64,000 nt of DNA from Dictyophora rubrovolvata (lineage: Eukaryota > Basidiomycota > Agaricomycetes > Phallales > Phallaceae): the NCBI GenBank assembly GCA_029959195.1, contig CP114120.1, positions 2,356,001 to 2,420,000 of the forward strand, in the 5' to 3' direction. Below the pieces are notes generated by a model, which had not been told where the DNA came from, searched no databases, and saw only the letters and a program-made list of their open reading frames with translations. Below, in pieces: positions 45,129 through 55,600 of the stretch (position 1 is its first letter; every line of letters starts with the position of its first letter). The position numbers and the translations under genes were made by a program.

Positions 45129-45611
45129 CTAAACCTTCCCGATAATATTCTTAAGCTTAATATAGATATGAATGTGAGTAAGATAAGGCAGGAACCCGCG
45201 GATAACGTACCATATAGTCTGGAGAGGTTGGTTTACCGTTTAGAATGGCGTCTCTTGAAATATCGCGTATAGACGACACTCACGAGTAACCTTTCCGGTA
45301 TTGTCGTTCTTGATAACATATTTGCCATCTTGCTGGGGGTTGAGTTAATAAAAAGAACGAAAGGTGAGGGGCAGATTTCTGGACTTACCTCGTTAATCTC
45401 GACAATCTCACCGGTGGTGGTGGAAGTGTTTGCATTCTCACCCCCCTAACAAGGTCGTCCGCGAGTTGTGAATCCCGGGTACTATAGAGTTGATTCTGAG
45501 GGCACTTACAATGGGGTGGTATGATACTTTATCGCCAATCTAGAATTATACACAGTAAATCGTGTAATGGTGGGGCTTGCAGAGCAGAGTACTTACTTTG
45601 AATTGAGTCAT
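45129..45611 (-). CDS. DUF2945 / hypervirulence-associated Tudor-domain protein
   Basis: Six very small exons (45611-45597, 45539-45510, 45445-45389, 45332-45284, 45218-45211, 45149-45129) give 59 residues. The protein starts M-T-Q-F-K-I-G-D-K-V-S-Y, has T-T-T-G-E-I-V-E-I, then I-K-N-D-N-T-G-K and ends N-I-I-G-K-V. These are the hallmarks of the short DUF2945 (hypervirulence-associated, Tudor-like) proteins of fungi and bacteria. Exon 5 is only eight bases; it is needed to join N-T-G-K-V-T to the conserved end. The molecular function of the family is poorly known. It is divergent from TAM41, 580 bases away. Confidence 0.82.
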
Positions 45612-46190
45612 AGTATTGCGTGTTCAACTCAGGATGTTTGAGACAGCTGAAGTAAGAAAACGAGATTTAAAAACCTGACCGGACGACCAGTAATTCCAGA
45701 GTCAAGTCTTGTGCTCATTTATGACATCGGTCGAGTGAATTGTAGGGGGCCGCGGGAGGGAAAAATAACTTTCCCGATGGGGGCCCTAAGGGCAGAAGAC
45801 CTAGATTCCTTTCGCTTGGAGAAAGTCTCCTTTAAAAGACATAAGGTGTGGATACTTGTGCCCGCCATAATAGACGATGTCGTTTTTCTACTTTAATAAA
45901 GTGCACACGACGACACTTGCAGTGTGCGATCAAGTACGAAAACGACCGCACTGCATTAGACCCCAAGTTACCTCAAAGTTTTGCATAAAACACGTAGAAA
46001 CCCATTCAAAGTAGCAGAGTCTAAGAATAACATGATTTCGCAAATTTGCAAGCAGGCGACTTCGTAGCGCTAAACACGAAGGCAACGCGTGCCGCCACCA
46101 CCACGCAACCCATCCATAGGCGCCAATGTGGCCAGCTGACATAAACTTTCCTTCTTCCCCCTCATCATCTCTCCAACTTTCCCCTCCACT
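45612..46190. other. Divergent promoter region, DUF2945 and TAM41
   Basis: No gene. One ACGCGT box occurs at 46085-46090, about 100 bases before the TAM41 ATG. Confidence 0.45.
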
Positions 46191-47698
46191 ATGTCCATGT
46201 CCACTGCGTCTGTCACTCGCCGTTCGTTAAAGTTATGCACCACCAGACATATCCGATTACTCAGCACGGAACCCGTTCAACCATCTTCTAGTCAGTCTCA
46301 TTTGCCGCCTCCCCCTCCACCGGCAAGCTCAGCAACGGCCACCAGCTCGAATGGCAGCAACAGTGGGACAACAACGGCAGCAAATACTGCTACCGCACGT
46401 GCTACACGATCTCGTCTTGGGCCAGTTCCCCGTCCGACCAACTCCCATTTTTCAAGAGCCCAAGAGAATCCCCGAATAGCCTCAAACCGGCGAACTCTTC
46501 TTCCCCTGTTACCTCATAATTTCGGCGCGAACCAACTTCTCGCCGTGACAACTACGACTCGCGATCTATTAGAATCTATAGTTGCTCAGTTTGAGGCCCC
46601 AATTCGGTACGCATTTGCTTATGGCTCTGGCGTGTTTGAGCAGGATGGATACACGACGGACGATCCGAACCGGCCTATGCTTGATTTTATGTTTGCAGTG
46701 AGCCATCCCAGCCATTGGCATTCTATCAATATGGCAAGGAATCCTAGTCACTACCCAATGCATGCGAGAATGCTGGGAAGTGATTTTGTGGCAAAGACGC
46801 AGGAGGTTGGTCCCGGTGTCTGGTTCAATCCATACGTTACTGTCAAGGATGTCGTAAGTTAATTGATGATCGGCCGGACAACCATAATTATTCTAGTACT
46901 GACGAGTCCTGATAGACCATCAAATACGGTGTAACATCCATTGACAGCTTATGCAGCGATCTTCTCTCCTGGCACACGCTATACCTCGCCGGACGAATGC
47001 ACAAGCCACTCCGGATCATCAAAGATGACGCCCGTGTTCGCCTAACCCAACAAGTAAATCTCACCTCCGCATTAAGGACAGCCCTTTTAACTCTCCCGGA
47101 ACGTTTTTCTGAACGCGAACTCTTTGAACGCATTTCGGGTTTAAGCTACGCCGGTGATCCCCGTATGTGGCTTCCGGCCGAGAACCGGAACAAGGTCGCG
47201 AATATTGTCTCTAAACAAGCGGACCAGTTTAGAGAATTGTATCGGAAACTTGCTTTAGGACTTCCTGGTGTCCGCTGGGATGCTATTGGAGGGTCAGTAG
47301 AGCAGGATTTGGATCCGAAGACGAGGGTATTGCATTTGAGGAAGTTACCATCTGAACTGCTCAGTCGAGTTGATAGGTGGTACATGCTTCGGATGGATAG
47401 TCCCTCCAAGGAAGCTGATGAAAATGCTTATTGGAAAGCGGTCGCTGGAGATCCGAGGTTAGGACAAGTCATAGCAGATGGTAAGCCCAACCCGGATCCC
47501 ATTTCTTGCTCAGAATTGAAGTAAACTCAAAACTCTTATCTAATTCTTGCAGAAACAAAAAACATTGTTCGTTACCCAGCTACGCTTCAGTCCATGAAGG
47601 GTCTTGTATCCGCTGGATTCAGTAAAAGCTTTCGGTATGGGGCGGGAAAGATTGGGAAGTGGTGCAAGGGTGACGGTGCCACTCACAAGTCAACATAA
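46191..47698 (+). CDS. TAM41: Mitochondrial CDP-diacylglycerol synthase TAM41
   Basis: Makes CDP-diacylglycerol from phosphatidate and CTP on the matrix side of the inner membrane, the first step to cardiolipin. Exons 46191-46853, 46916-47480 and 47553-47698 give 457 residues. The basic, Ser/Arg-rich N-terminus (R-R-S-L-K-L, then R-H-I-R-L-L) looks like a mitochondrial leader, followed by a Ser/Pro/Thr-rich low-complexity stretch. The nucleotidyltransferase motif F-A-Y-G-S-G-V-F lies at about 142-149, and M-L-D-F-M-F supplies Asp165. Later W-F-N-P-Y-V, K-Y-G-V and the end S-M-K-G-L-V-S-A-G-F match the family. The length is somewhat above the usual 350-400 because of the low-complexity insert. 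Confidence 0.92.
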
Positions 47699-48282
47699 TA
47701 AGGCATGCGCATGGATTTTATTCGTATTCTAATTGAGGGGGTTCAAGTCATATTACTAGCTAATCCAATTTTTTCTTGTATTGTCTATAATGATATACAA
47801 CAACGCAAACTTTGGGTGAATACCACCAATATGAAATTTTGCGCCGTTGAGATTTATTTTCACTTGCCCTGCATCCTTCTTTGGAAGACAGCTGAAACTA
47901 GTATTCAAGACAGCGGGTGGGAGAAAAAAAAGAGATCACGCGTTCGCGGTCCGCGGCCCGCTGCGACAAATTTTCGAGATAATCGTCTACTCACGCGAAG
48001 ACGATGCATTGGTCATTTGTCCACTTTGTCGAGAACGTCAAGGAAGGAAGGGCATGTCAGGCGTAGATTCGTGTTCAATTCGCTAAACTCGCTTCATATA
48101 AAGCTCAAGCTCGAGGCACGACATGTAGTGCGTCGACGTCAGCCCCATCTGTCCACTGCAAGCACTGCTCGAGTACTCAGGTCTCCTCCGAAAAAAGCGT
48201 ACCACTTTCAATTTAATCAAAACGTTGCGCCTGCGGTCTGGAAAACAATATCAACACTCCGTAGTGATCGAATGTTACTGAT
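47699..48282. other. Intergenic region, TAM41 to pectin methylesterase
   Basis: No supported gene; an open frame of 193 codons across it has no family resemblance. A CATATAAAG at 48096-48104 lies about 180 bases before the next ATG. Confidence 0.4.
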
Positions 48283-49996
48283 ATGATCAAAAAAAGCTTT
48301 TTACCGCTTGTCCTCTTTCCGCTCATCGTTGCGGCTATTTCCCCTACACACATTGCATGTCAGCTGAAGAAACCTGAAGGAGTTTCAGCCCTCGCTGGAT
48401 GTCCTCGTGGGACGATTTACGTATCCCGGACGGATAAAGAAGCGCATTTCAACAGCGTTCAGGGTGCAGTTGAATCTTTGTAAGTTTCTTGTTTCTTGTC
48501 TTCTCATTCCAGTTAGCATGTTTGTTGTTGGGCTGATGATGATGTGATAGACCTGAGGAAGGAGAGGTGACGATTTTAATTGGTGAGGGCGAGTATTTTG
48601 AAATAGTGAACGTCACACGATCAGGTCCTTTGACATTGTTGGTGAGTTTGGGAATGCTTGCGCCTGCCTTAGGCCCCCCTCCTTGTGCAAGTGCCTTTTT
48701 CTTTTAGCTAAAGGGGAACAATATTTCAGGGACAACTTGATTTGGAACATCTTGAACCTACTATTTCGACGACACGGAATTTAGTTCAAATCTGGAATAA
48801 TATTTTCGTTACTGAACGTATGTCACTGAGTTTTATCTTTTTTTGTGATCTTTGAATGCCGTGAACAGCACCTCCAATCGAAGATGATGCACAAACTGCT
48901 GTTTTGCTTGTTGCACCTTCCTTCGAAGCCTCGTTGATCGGCTCTGGTCCAACGGGAGCGCCCCTTCAGCCGTTATTTGGAAACATGGATTTCAAAGCCT
49001 ATAACATTGACTTTTCAAATCGCGCGGTTAGCACATATTTATCTGAGTCGATAATTAATTAATTAAAATATGACCTCACATCGAAAATTATTAGGCCAAC
49101 TTTTCCATTTCACAAGCGCTTGTTACCGATATTTCATATGCCAATGCCTCGTTTTATGGATGCACGTTCGCGAGCTATCAGGATACGTGGTATACCGGCC
49201 AGAATGCCAGCACTTACGTCGTTGATAGCGTTATTTTTGGACAGACTGATTGTAAGCTGCTGCCCCTCGTTTCGAGTGGTCAGAAGTACACGCGAAGTTA
49301 ATCTTTCTTTCATCATTACAGATGTTTTTGGATTTGGAACTGCGTATGTTATCAAGTTTCTGCTTCAACTCGGAGGTAGGCGTGCGAATTGACGATCCTG
49401 GTCTATGAATTACAGATGGTTTGAGAACGTCGTGATGGCAAATCGCGCCTGCGGAGGAGGTTTAGTAGCTTGGAAAGGAACAAACTTGACCACTGCGCCA
49501 GGCAACAGATATGGAGGCTATGTCAGCAATTCCAAGATTATGAGGGTCAGTAAAAGCTAAGCCCATCGACGGGACTGAGACTTACTTGTTTCCACTTGAC
49601 AGTCACCCGATGCTAATGCAACGACTGTTACGGATGGGCAATGTTTCCTTGGAAGACCTTGGAATGATCTCGCAACCTCTGTTTACCTCAATACGTTCAT
49701 GGATGATAGTATTGCGCCGATTGGATTCATCCCTTTTGATAGTGCGAGACCGGTTATTATGAATACGACTTTTTATGCGGAGTTCCACTCAACTGGCGAG
49801 TAAAGAAATAATGTTAATTTGCTAAAAAAAATGTGACCGATTATTGTACTTGCGTTCATTAGGTCCTGGAGGCAATACCACTGGTCGCACGCCCGTTGAA
49901 CATATCCTGACAGCTGAACAAGTTAAGGAGTTTACGTTAGAGAAAGTATTTGGGGGAATACCAAAATGGATTGATTTCGAGTATATAAATGGATGA
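48283..49996 (+). CDS. Secreted pectin methylesterase (CE8)
   Basis: Removes methyl groups from pectin in plant cell walls, opening it to pectinases. Nine exons (48283-48479, 48551-48641, 48730-48817, 48869-49026, 49095-49251, 49322-49343, 49416-49545, 49603-49795, 49863-49996) give 389 residues. Residues 1-25 are a signal peptide (L-P-L-V-L-F-P-L-I-V-A-A). The catalytic set is complete: S-Y-Q-D-T-W-Y with Gln207 and Asp208, G-Q-T-D-Y-V-F-G with Asp230, and G-R-P-W with Arg299 and Trp301. The last intron seems to start with GC (ACTG|GCGAGT). Using the nearby GTAAAG instead loses the conserved A-E-Q-V-K-E-F-T-L end. It suggests a fungus acting on plant material. Confidence 0.92.
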
Positions 49997-50248
49997 ATGG
50001 CTATGTATTTCGAAAGAGTTGTTTTTTTGTTTTGTTTTCGGTTGGTTTTCGGAGTCCGGCAGGGTTCAACACCGGTAGTCGGAGAATAAATTAATAATCA
50101 CCGCCACACCGGCATAAAGGCGTCAGTCAACTCCGAGTCAACACCTGTCATATTTTGAAATTTGTAGTTCTTTGGGATTTCTTTTTAAAGTTCAACTCCG
50201 CGCTTTAATCTCCACTTTTTGCATCTTCACGCAACCATTTAACCAGAT

Positions 50249-52196
50249 ATGTCGGCCGTTTCAGATGCCGTATTGACGCAGATTCTGAAGCAGTTGGAAA
50301 CGTTGACGATGCAGCAGCAGACGTTACAAGCAAAGGTATGAGTGATTTTATGCTTATACGTCCTGGAATACTTAAACATTCTCATAGTTAGATGCACTGA
50401 CTTCGCAATCTACTTCACCATTATTGCCAGCGACGTCTTCCGTGGTTCCGGTGTCAACGAGTGACGGTAGCTTTACGAGTCTACCCCCTCTCCGAAGTAC
50501 ACCCGTCTACACACCTCAGCAAACACCTTCTACGCCTGTTAAAAGCTTGAATGGGTCTGAGTCTAAGCCTGAAGATTTTGTTAAAGACAGAACTCGCGAG
50601 AAAGCATTATATCCAGATCGAGTCATTCTAACAAGTGAGCAAGGTACTGCGTTCCTCTTACGTCCCTACCTAACATACCTCTTTAGCATATCCTGACCAG
50701 ACTGGTATCAAACCGTTCCCGTTAACATGGGGTGCTAAAGATCCTCTCACTCGCGGTCCTGTCATCCCATCCCGTCTTCCTTCGTCAATCAAGCAACGTA
50801 ACGCTATAGGAGCCCACAGCGGGTCATACAGCATCTACCGCGCTTTAGCAGTCGCTCTCGGCACACTTTCACCAACACATAAACCCTCTTTCGAAATGAC
50901 GGAACCAGCCGTTGACATTCCTCCCCAACCATCCTGGTTTGATCCGAAGAAAATTGTTAGCTTTGATCCGTTAGGACATTTGGCACCCCACCTCTTCAGC
51001 CAAGAAACTAAGGCCGGGTTGGACATAAGACCCAGTATTGCAGTGACGAAGGCTCATATAAAGCTGAGCGAGATCGATGTTTCTGCTACAAAGGGTGATC
51101 TTGTTGTTGATGGGAAGATTGTGTTAAAGAGTCGACAGGGTATCAACGAGGATGGAACGCCTAGCACTGAAGATCCCGGTGTCGAACTCAAAGTTAGTAA
51201 AGCCGCTGTGGAACCTGTGTGGTATTTACCAGGTGTTGCTGAAAGATTTGGCATGTTGGTGCTTTCCCCCTTTTTCGAGTGCGGCATTTCACTCACTCTC
51301 CTTTTTTTATAGCTCGGAGTCACTTTTGCGCCGAGCCCTTTTTGAGGATACAGGAGGGATGTACCCGGAATTGATTACTCGCCCAGACATTAAAGTATTC
51401 TTGCCTCCGATCGGAAACCTTACGGTTTATATCTGTGCGTACATTGTGTTTACTCTATTATATCCATCCTGTTTAATATCCGCCTTCAGTCGGGAATCCT
51501 GCGTATATGTATGATGAATCCAAAGAGTTGACTCTCCGAGTTCATGACGAATGTAAGTTTAGTTAGTCTGACGTGATCCCTTTTATATTGATTATTGTTA
51601 CGTGTCCCTATTCCAGGCAATGGTTCCGACGTATTTGGTTCAGATATTTGCACTTGCAAGCCTTACTTGACATTTGCAATTGAAGAATGTGTGCGATGTG
51701 CTCAACGTGGAGGTGTCGGAGTGGTCGTCTACTTCCGCAAGGAAGGACGGGCACTAGGCGAGGTTACAAAGTAAGAAATCTGGCATAGTAAATCATGCAG
51801 AGCTGCATCTCTCATTTCCTCTTCTCCAGGTATTTGGTATACAACCTCCGCAAAAGGGGAGGAGACAGTGCTGACAAGTACTTCCGTTCCACCGAGATTA
51901 TCGCCGGAGTCAAAGACATGCGTTTCCAAGCCCTCATGCCCGATGTATTGCACTGGTTGGGAATCAAAAAGATTGATAACATGGTGAGCATGAGTGATAT
52001 GAAATACAACGCCATCGTGCAATCTGGGATTCCTATCTTGCGCCGATATGATATTCCTGCTCATCTGATTCCTCCTGATTCGCGGGTCGAGATTGATGCC
52101 AAGATTGCTGCTGGTTATTTTACGTCTGGAAAGCAGATTACGGCCGGGGATTTAGTCAAGACTGTCGGGCGAACATGGGAAGAGACCGATCATTAA
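50249..52196 (+). CDS. URC1: URC1, GTP cyclohydrolase II-like uracil-catabolism protein
   Basis: URC1 is needed for the fungal URC route of pyrimidine use and is related to GTP cyclohydrolase II. Exons 50249-50335, 50388-50634, 50687-51254, 51313-51434, 51490-51552, 51617-51770 and 51830-52196 give 535 residues. After a predicted helical N-terminus, the family region starts Y-P-D-Q-T-G-I-K-P-F-P, with I-G-A-H-S-G-S-Y-S-I-Y-R-A-L. The cyclohydrolase core keeps three zinc-type cysteines, Cys363, Cys374 and Cys376, then V-V-Y-F-R-K-E-G-R-A-L-G. The end D-L-V-K-T-V-G-R-T-W-E is typical. The N-terminal extension separates it from the riboflavin enzyme RIB1. No other URC gene is visible nearby. Confidence 0.88.
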
Positions 52197-53580
52197 TAAT
52201 TTTCTGATTATGTTTTCTTGAGAGGCAAGGGTGGAGATCTAATTGTGTCTGTCGCTATGCACTTTTCTTGCTCGCGTTCTTGAAATCGACTTGCTATTGC
52301 TGTTCCTTACCATATCATTTCAGTAATAAATATGTTATGTACAACCAAATGTTGTGGGTTTCTTTTTTTTCACTTAATTTCAGTAAGGAATGTCATTGAC
52401 AAACATATACATACAAAGGTTCAATGTGATTTTTTTTTTTGCTCCTTGTTCCCACTATGTACATATGCAGTGACTCACCTCTCAATGTTCACACGTTCAC
52501 GTCTATGTTAGCTAGCTGTTAGCCTAACTCATCATCATCAACTACCAGAAACATGAGGTGTTACACATGTCGAAGGGTCGTATCTCGCATTTATTTATAC
52601 TTTGGACGGACCGTGGCTGGCTACGTTCAAGGCAACTCATGTTGCACTGCCAGTGCCGTACTGCCTCAAGTCATGGATCAGGAAAGGTAATAGTGATTTC
52701 AGATGAATTGTTATATTGTACACTGCATGCACATACTCGATGTCAGGTGTGATCCCTCGGTCGGTCATCCGTCCGCCTTGCTTCAAGTACGTACCGTATT
52801 TTTAAGCCTTGTGGCTTGATGATAGCCTAAAAACTGCATTCAATTCCCACTCGCGCCAATTCGATGCGCGTGTCTGGACGGAGCGCGTGCTGTACTTTTG
52901 ACGACGGAGTCCGTATTAATTATTCTCGAACTTTCTCTGGCGCATAGTCCAATTAGGAACAATACTCCGCAACGTGTTCTCCGTTAAAAGAGCTAAGCAA
53001 GGATAATAAATGTCCTATAATGTGTTATTTAGTGCGCAATGACAATCATGTTGACCAACTCGCTGAGTTGAGGGAACAGGCTATCCTTCTTTTTTTTTAA
53101 GGTTTTACTGTTTGTTTGTCGACAGTGTGGCTCCAATAAATTTAATCCGAAGTCGAGTCAGCACAATTCATTTATCCGCCCGTCGCCTTTTATGGTATGT
53201 TTGGACACATACTCGTGTTTTAAGCAAACGACGTGTCGTTCGGCCGCGGGGTGCGCAAGGCCGTTTCCTTCCGTCCACCTTGCCGCTGAGGGTAATACTC
53301 TGGATGCTTTCGGTTAGCCATTCCTAGTACTCAAGTCAATATAAGGGGGCCGTGAAGCTATATATGATGCTTTGAAAAAAATTTCCCCATCGTATCACTC
53401 TGGCACTTCGATATTCATATAACACTCCGATCCCCGAGCTCTAGTAGAACTCACTTGTGTAACACTGTTTGGACACCTCTACCCAGCACTCTACCTCAAC
53501 AACTTCAGCCTATCCATCCTCTAAATCACTTAATCCCAACACAATCCATTTACAATATTCATAGTCCAAGTCCTAGTAGT
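52197..53580. other. Intergenic region after URC1
   Basis: No supported gene. Long T runs occur at 52361-52370 and 52430-52440. The last 150 bases are the probable promoter and leader of the next gene. Confidence 0.45.
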
Positions 53581-54534
53581 ATGAGGATCTTCAGTCCGGT
53601 CATCTCGCTGGTTGCTTGCCGGGCGGGCCTTGAGGACAACGAGGCATGGGCAGGATTCTCTATGCCACGACGCGGGAATTCCCTCGACCTCGCCGAGGCT
53701 TACAATCTTCCACGACTGCGATACTCGAGTAGCGTCAAATCGACCGCCCAAAGCAGCGGTGGAAGATCATCATCCGAATCATCTCAGCCCAGTCTATCCC
53801 GCTCAAAAAGTCTAACAACAAATGGCTCGTCAAGGTCAACACGATCACAATCTAAAATAAGCTTGGAAACGGTGAGAAATCTCCCAAGTTTGAGCAGGAG
53901 GGGACGGCGGCGGAAGTTGGAGAAACAGATTGAGGAAGAGTGGGAGCTCAAGACGCCAGAACAAGTACATATGGAGAGAGAATCGGAAAGACAGAGACAG
54001 AAAGAGTTGGCGAAAGAGATTGAACGGGAAGAAAGAAGGGCGTTTTTGGGAATGTGGTCGGATTTCCAGTCTAGCGTGCCGCAGGTCCGAAGAGCACGAC
54101 TAGCGTCGGAAGGTCGGATACGGTTTAGCGACTCGGAAGAGACAGATAGTTTGGAAGCTGAGAATGTACGCATAGCGGAGAGATCGGTATGTCATAGCCT
54201 TTCCGGTGCTGATGCTTTTGCTGAGGCTTTGCTATTAGAATTCACTATCAATAGGACAGACAGGACGTCAGCTATAGCCATAACGGTGTCATCGTGTAGA
54301 ATTTATGAAATGTACAAACATGTATTTTTATGTCAACAATTTATGAAGTCGATTTTAAGAGAGAAACTCACAGTAAATCCATTGGGTTTGGTAAGCGGCA
54401 GCCGGGAAACGTTCACTTGGGCGGCGGCCGCGGGCCACCTACGCTTCTCCGATGGAAGACTAACGACCAACTGTATTCGAAAAGGCGTCACATTCTATAC
54501 CCAAAAAATTTCCGTTCCGTCCGCTTCTCCGTAG
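53581..54534 (+). CDS. Unrecognised Ser/Arg-rich protein with a coiled coil
   Basis: I do not recognise this gene. Read as one exon from ATG 53581 it gives 317 residues. The first 110 are rich in Ser and Arg. Residues about 115-165 are strongly charged and predicted helical (E-K-Q-I-E-E-E-W-E, then R-E-S-E-R-Q-R-Q-K-E-L), a likely coiled coil. An acidic S-D-S-E-E-T-D-S patch follows. The final third has a different composition, and splice signals there suggest introns: donor GTATGT after 54186, donor GTAAGC near 54390, and a GACTAAC branch-like sequence at about 54459. The true C-terminus may therefore differ. No membrane segment or signal peptide is evident. Confidence 0.5.
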   Translation: MRIFSPVISLVACRAGLEDNEAWAGFSMPRRGNSLDLAEAYNLPRLRYSSSVKSTAQSSGGRSSSESSQPSLSRSKSLTTNGSSRSTRSQSKISLETVRNLPSLSRRGRRRKLEKQIEEEWELKTPEQVHMERESERQRQKELAKEIEREERRAFLGMWSDFQSSVPQVRRARLASEGRIRFSDSEETDSLEAENVRIAERSVCHSLSGADAFAEALLLEFTINRTDRTSAIAITVSSCRIYEMYKHVFLCQQFMKSILREKLTVNPLGLVSGSRETFTWAAAAGHLRFSDGRLTTNCIRKGVTFYTQKISVPSASP

Positions 54535-54947
54535 CACTCGTGTCGGCCATCCGAAAACTTCAAGCTGTGTAGGACGAATACCTTTACAAGGGGTGCCGGC
54601 GATGGCGCTTCACAAGCTCCGCTGCGCCTACTCGTTCAACAAACTACTTGAACCGTTTGAACGTTAACACTGGAAGTGCCTTCCAGAGTCGGAGAATCCA
54701 GACAACGTGTAAGTGTTCCAACCAAAATTGATAATCCAAAGCCCAACAGAAAAAGTAGCATCCATACTGTAGGTGGCCTCAATATAAATTTGATTACTTG
54801 TCAGATACTGGCCGTCGGGTCCTAACTTCACTGTACGATTATAACATGATTGGAATCGAACGAAACTTAATTTCCAAATGCAAATCATATTTCAAAGAAC
54901 TTCAATACAAAATTACTGTTAGTTCGCGGTCCTTCCAGCTTGAACCT
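54535..54947. other. Short convergent spacer
   Basis: Between the coiled-coil gene (+) and the first beta-trefoil gene (-). No gene seen, but the upstream gene could extend to about 54665 if the alternative splicing is right. Confidence 0.4.
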
Positions 54948-55600
54948 CTAATCCCTTTCAATAGGCACAACTTGAAAGCGTTGAGCATCGGAGCCGTCAG
55001 CAGGCTTAAAGGTCAACTAAGAAATTTTTTTAGAACTGTTGCACTACGATTCTCAATAAAACAATCTCACTGGAGGATCTGCCTTTTTATCGAGGGTAAG
55101 CAGTAAATCCTTGGCAAAAATTCCAATGCTACAAGGAATCAGTTCAAGGACAAACAATAATTCGTTCGGTTACGGTTGACATACGCGTAGAGTTTGTCAC
55201 CCGCAGACTCAAACCTGAAACCATCGGGAGGGGAAACGCTCGAGACGTAAAGAACATTCTAAAGAAATTAAAGGTGAGATCAGGATAGTTCCAAGGAATG
55301 AACCTCAGACAACTAACATTCTTTACAATCCATTTGTATTCGTTGGGGTGGCCCTTTCCGGCGAAAACAGTGTAGGTGCCGTTGTCGCTGGATTGAAGCA
55401 ACCAACGATCCTTTGAAAGTGTAAGAAATAACCTCAACATTGTATTCAACGCTTACTCTCAAAGAAACTTCAACAAGCTTAACGGGTACATCTGGAGGTG
55501 GATAGATAAGAGGAACGGGACCAATACCCAAAGCGTCTCCATCATTAAGAGAGGAGTCTTTGGGGAGGATGAGATAAGTACGTTTTGGCAGGAGACTCAT
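54948..55600 (-). CDS. Beta-trefoil I66-like peptidase inhibitor, copy A
   Basis: Five exons (55600-55457, 55410-55318, 55258-55185, 55128-55071, 55016-54948) give 145 residues with no signal peptide, as expected for cytosolic fungal defence proteins. Recognisable blocks are I-Y-P-P-P-D-V-P-V (exon 1), R-W-L-L then Y-T-V-F-A-G and N-E-Y-K-W-I-V (exon 2), V-S-S-V-S-P-P-D-G-F-R-F (exon 3), D-L-L-L-T-L-D (exon 4) and L-T-F-K-P-A-D-G-S-D-A-Q-R-F (exon 5). The alternating W/Y/hydrophobic pattern and the closing P-P-x-x-F ... Q-R-F-Q-V resemble I66 serine-protease inhibitors of mushrooms. Family placement is by pattern, so a beta-trefoil lectin is possible. First of three intact minus-strand copies. 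Confidence 0.75.

Noticed and set aside
46085-46090. ACGCGT box as a cell-cycle signal for TAM41
   Set aside because: A single copy with no companion E2F-like site is weak evidence, and TAM41 is not a known S-phase gene.
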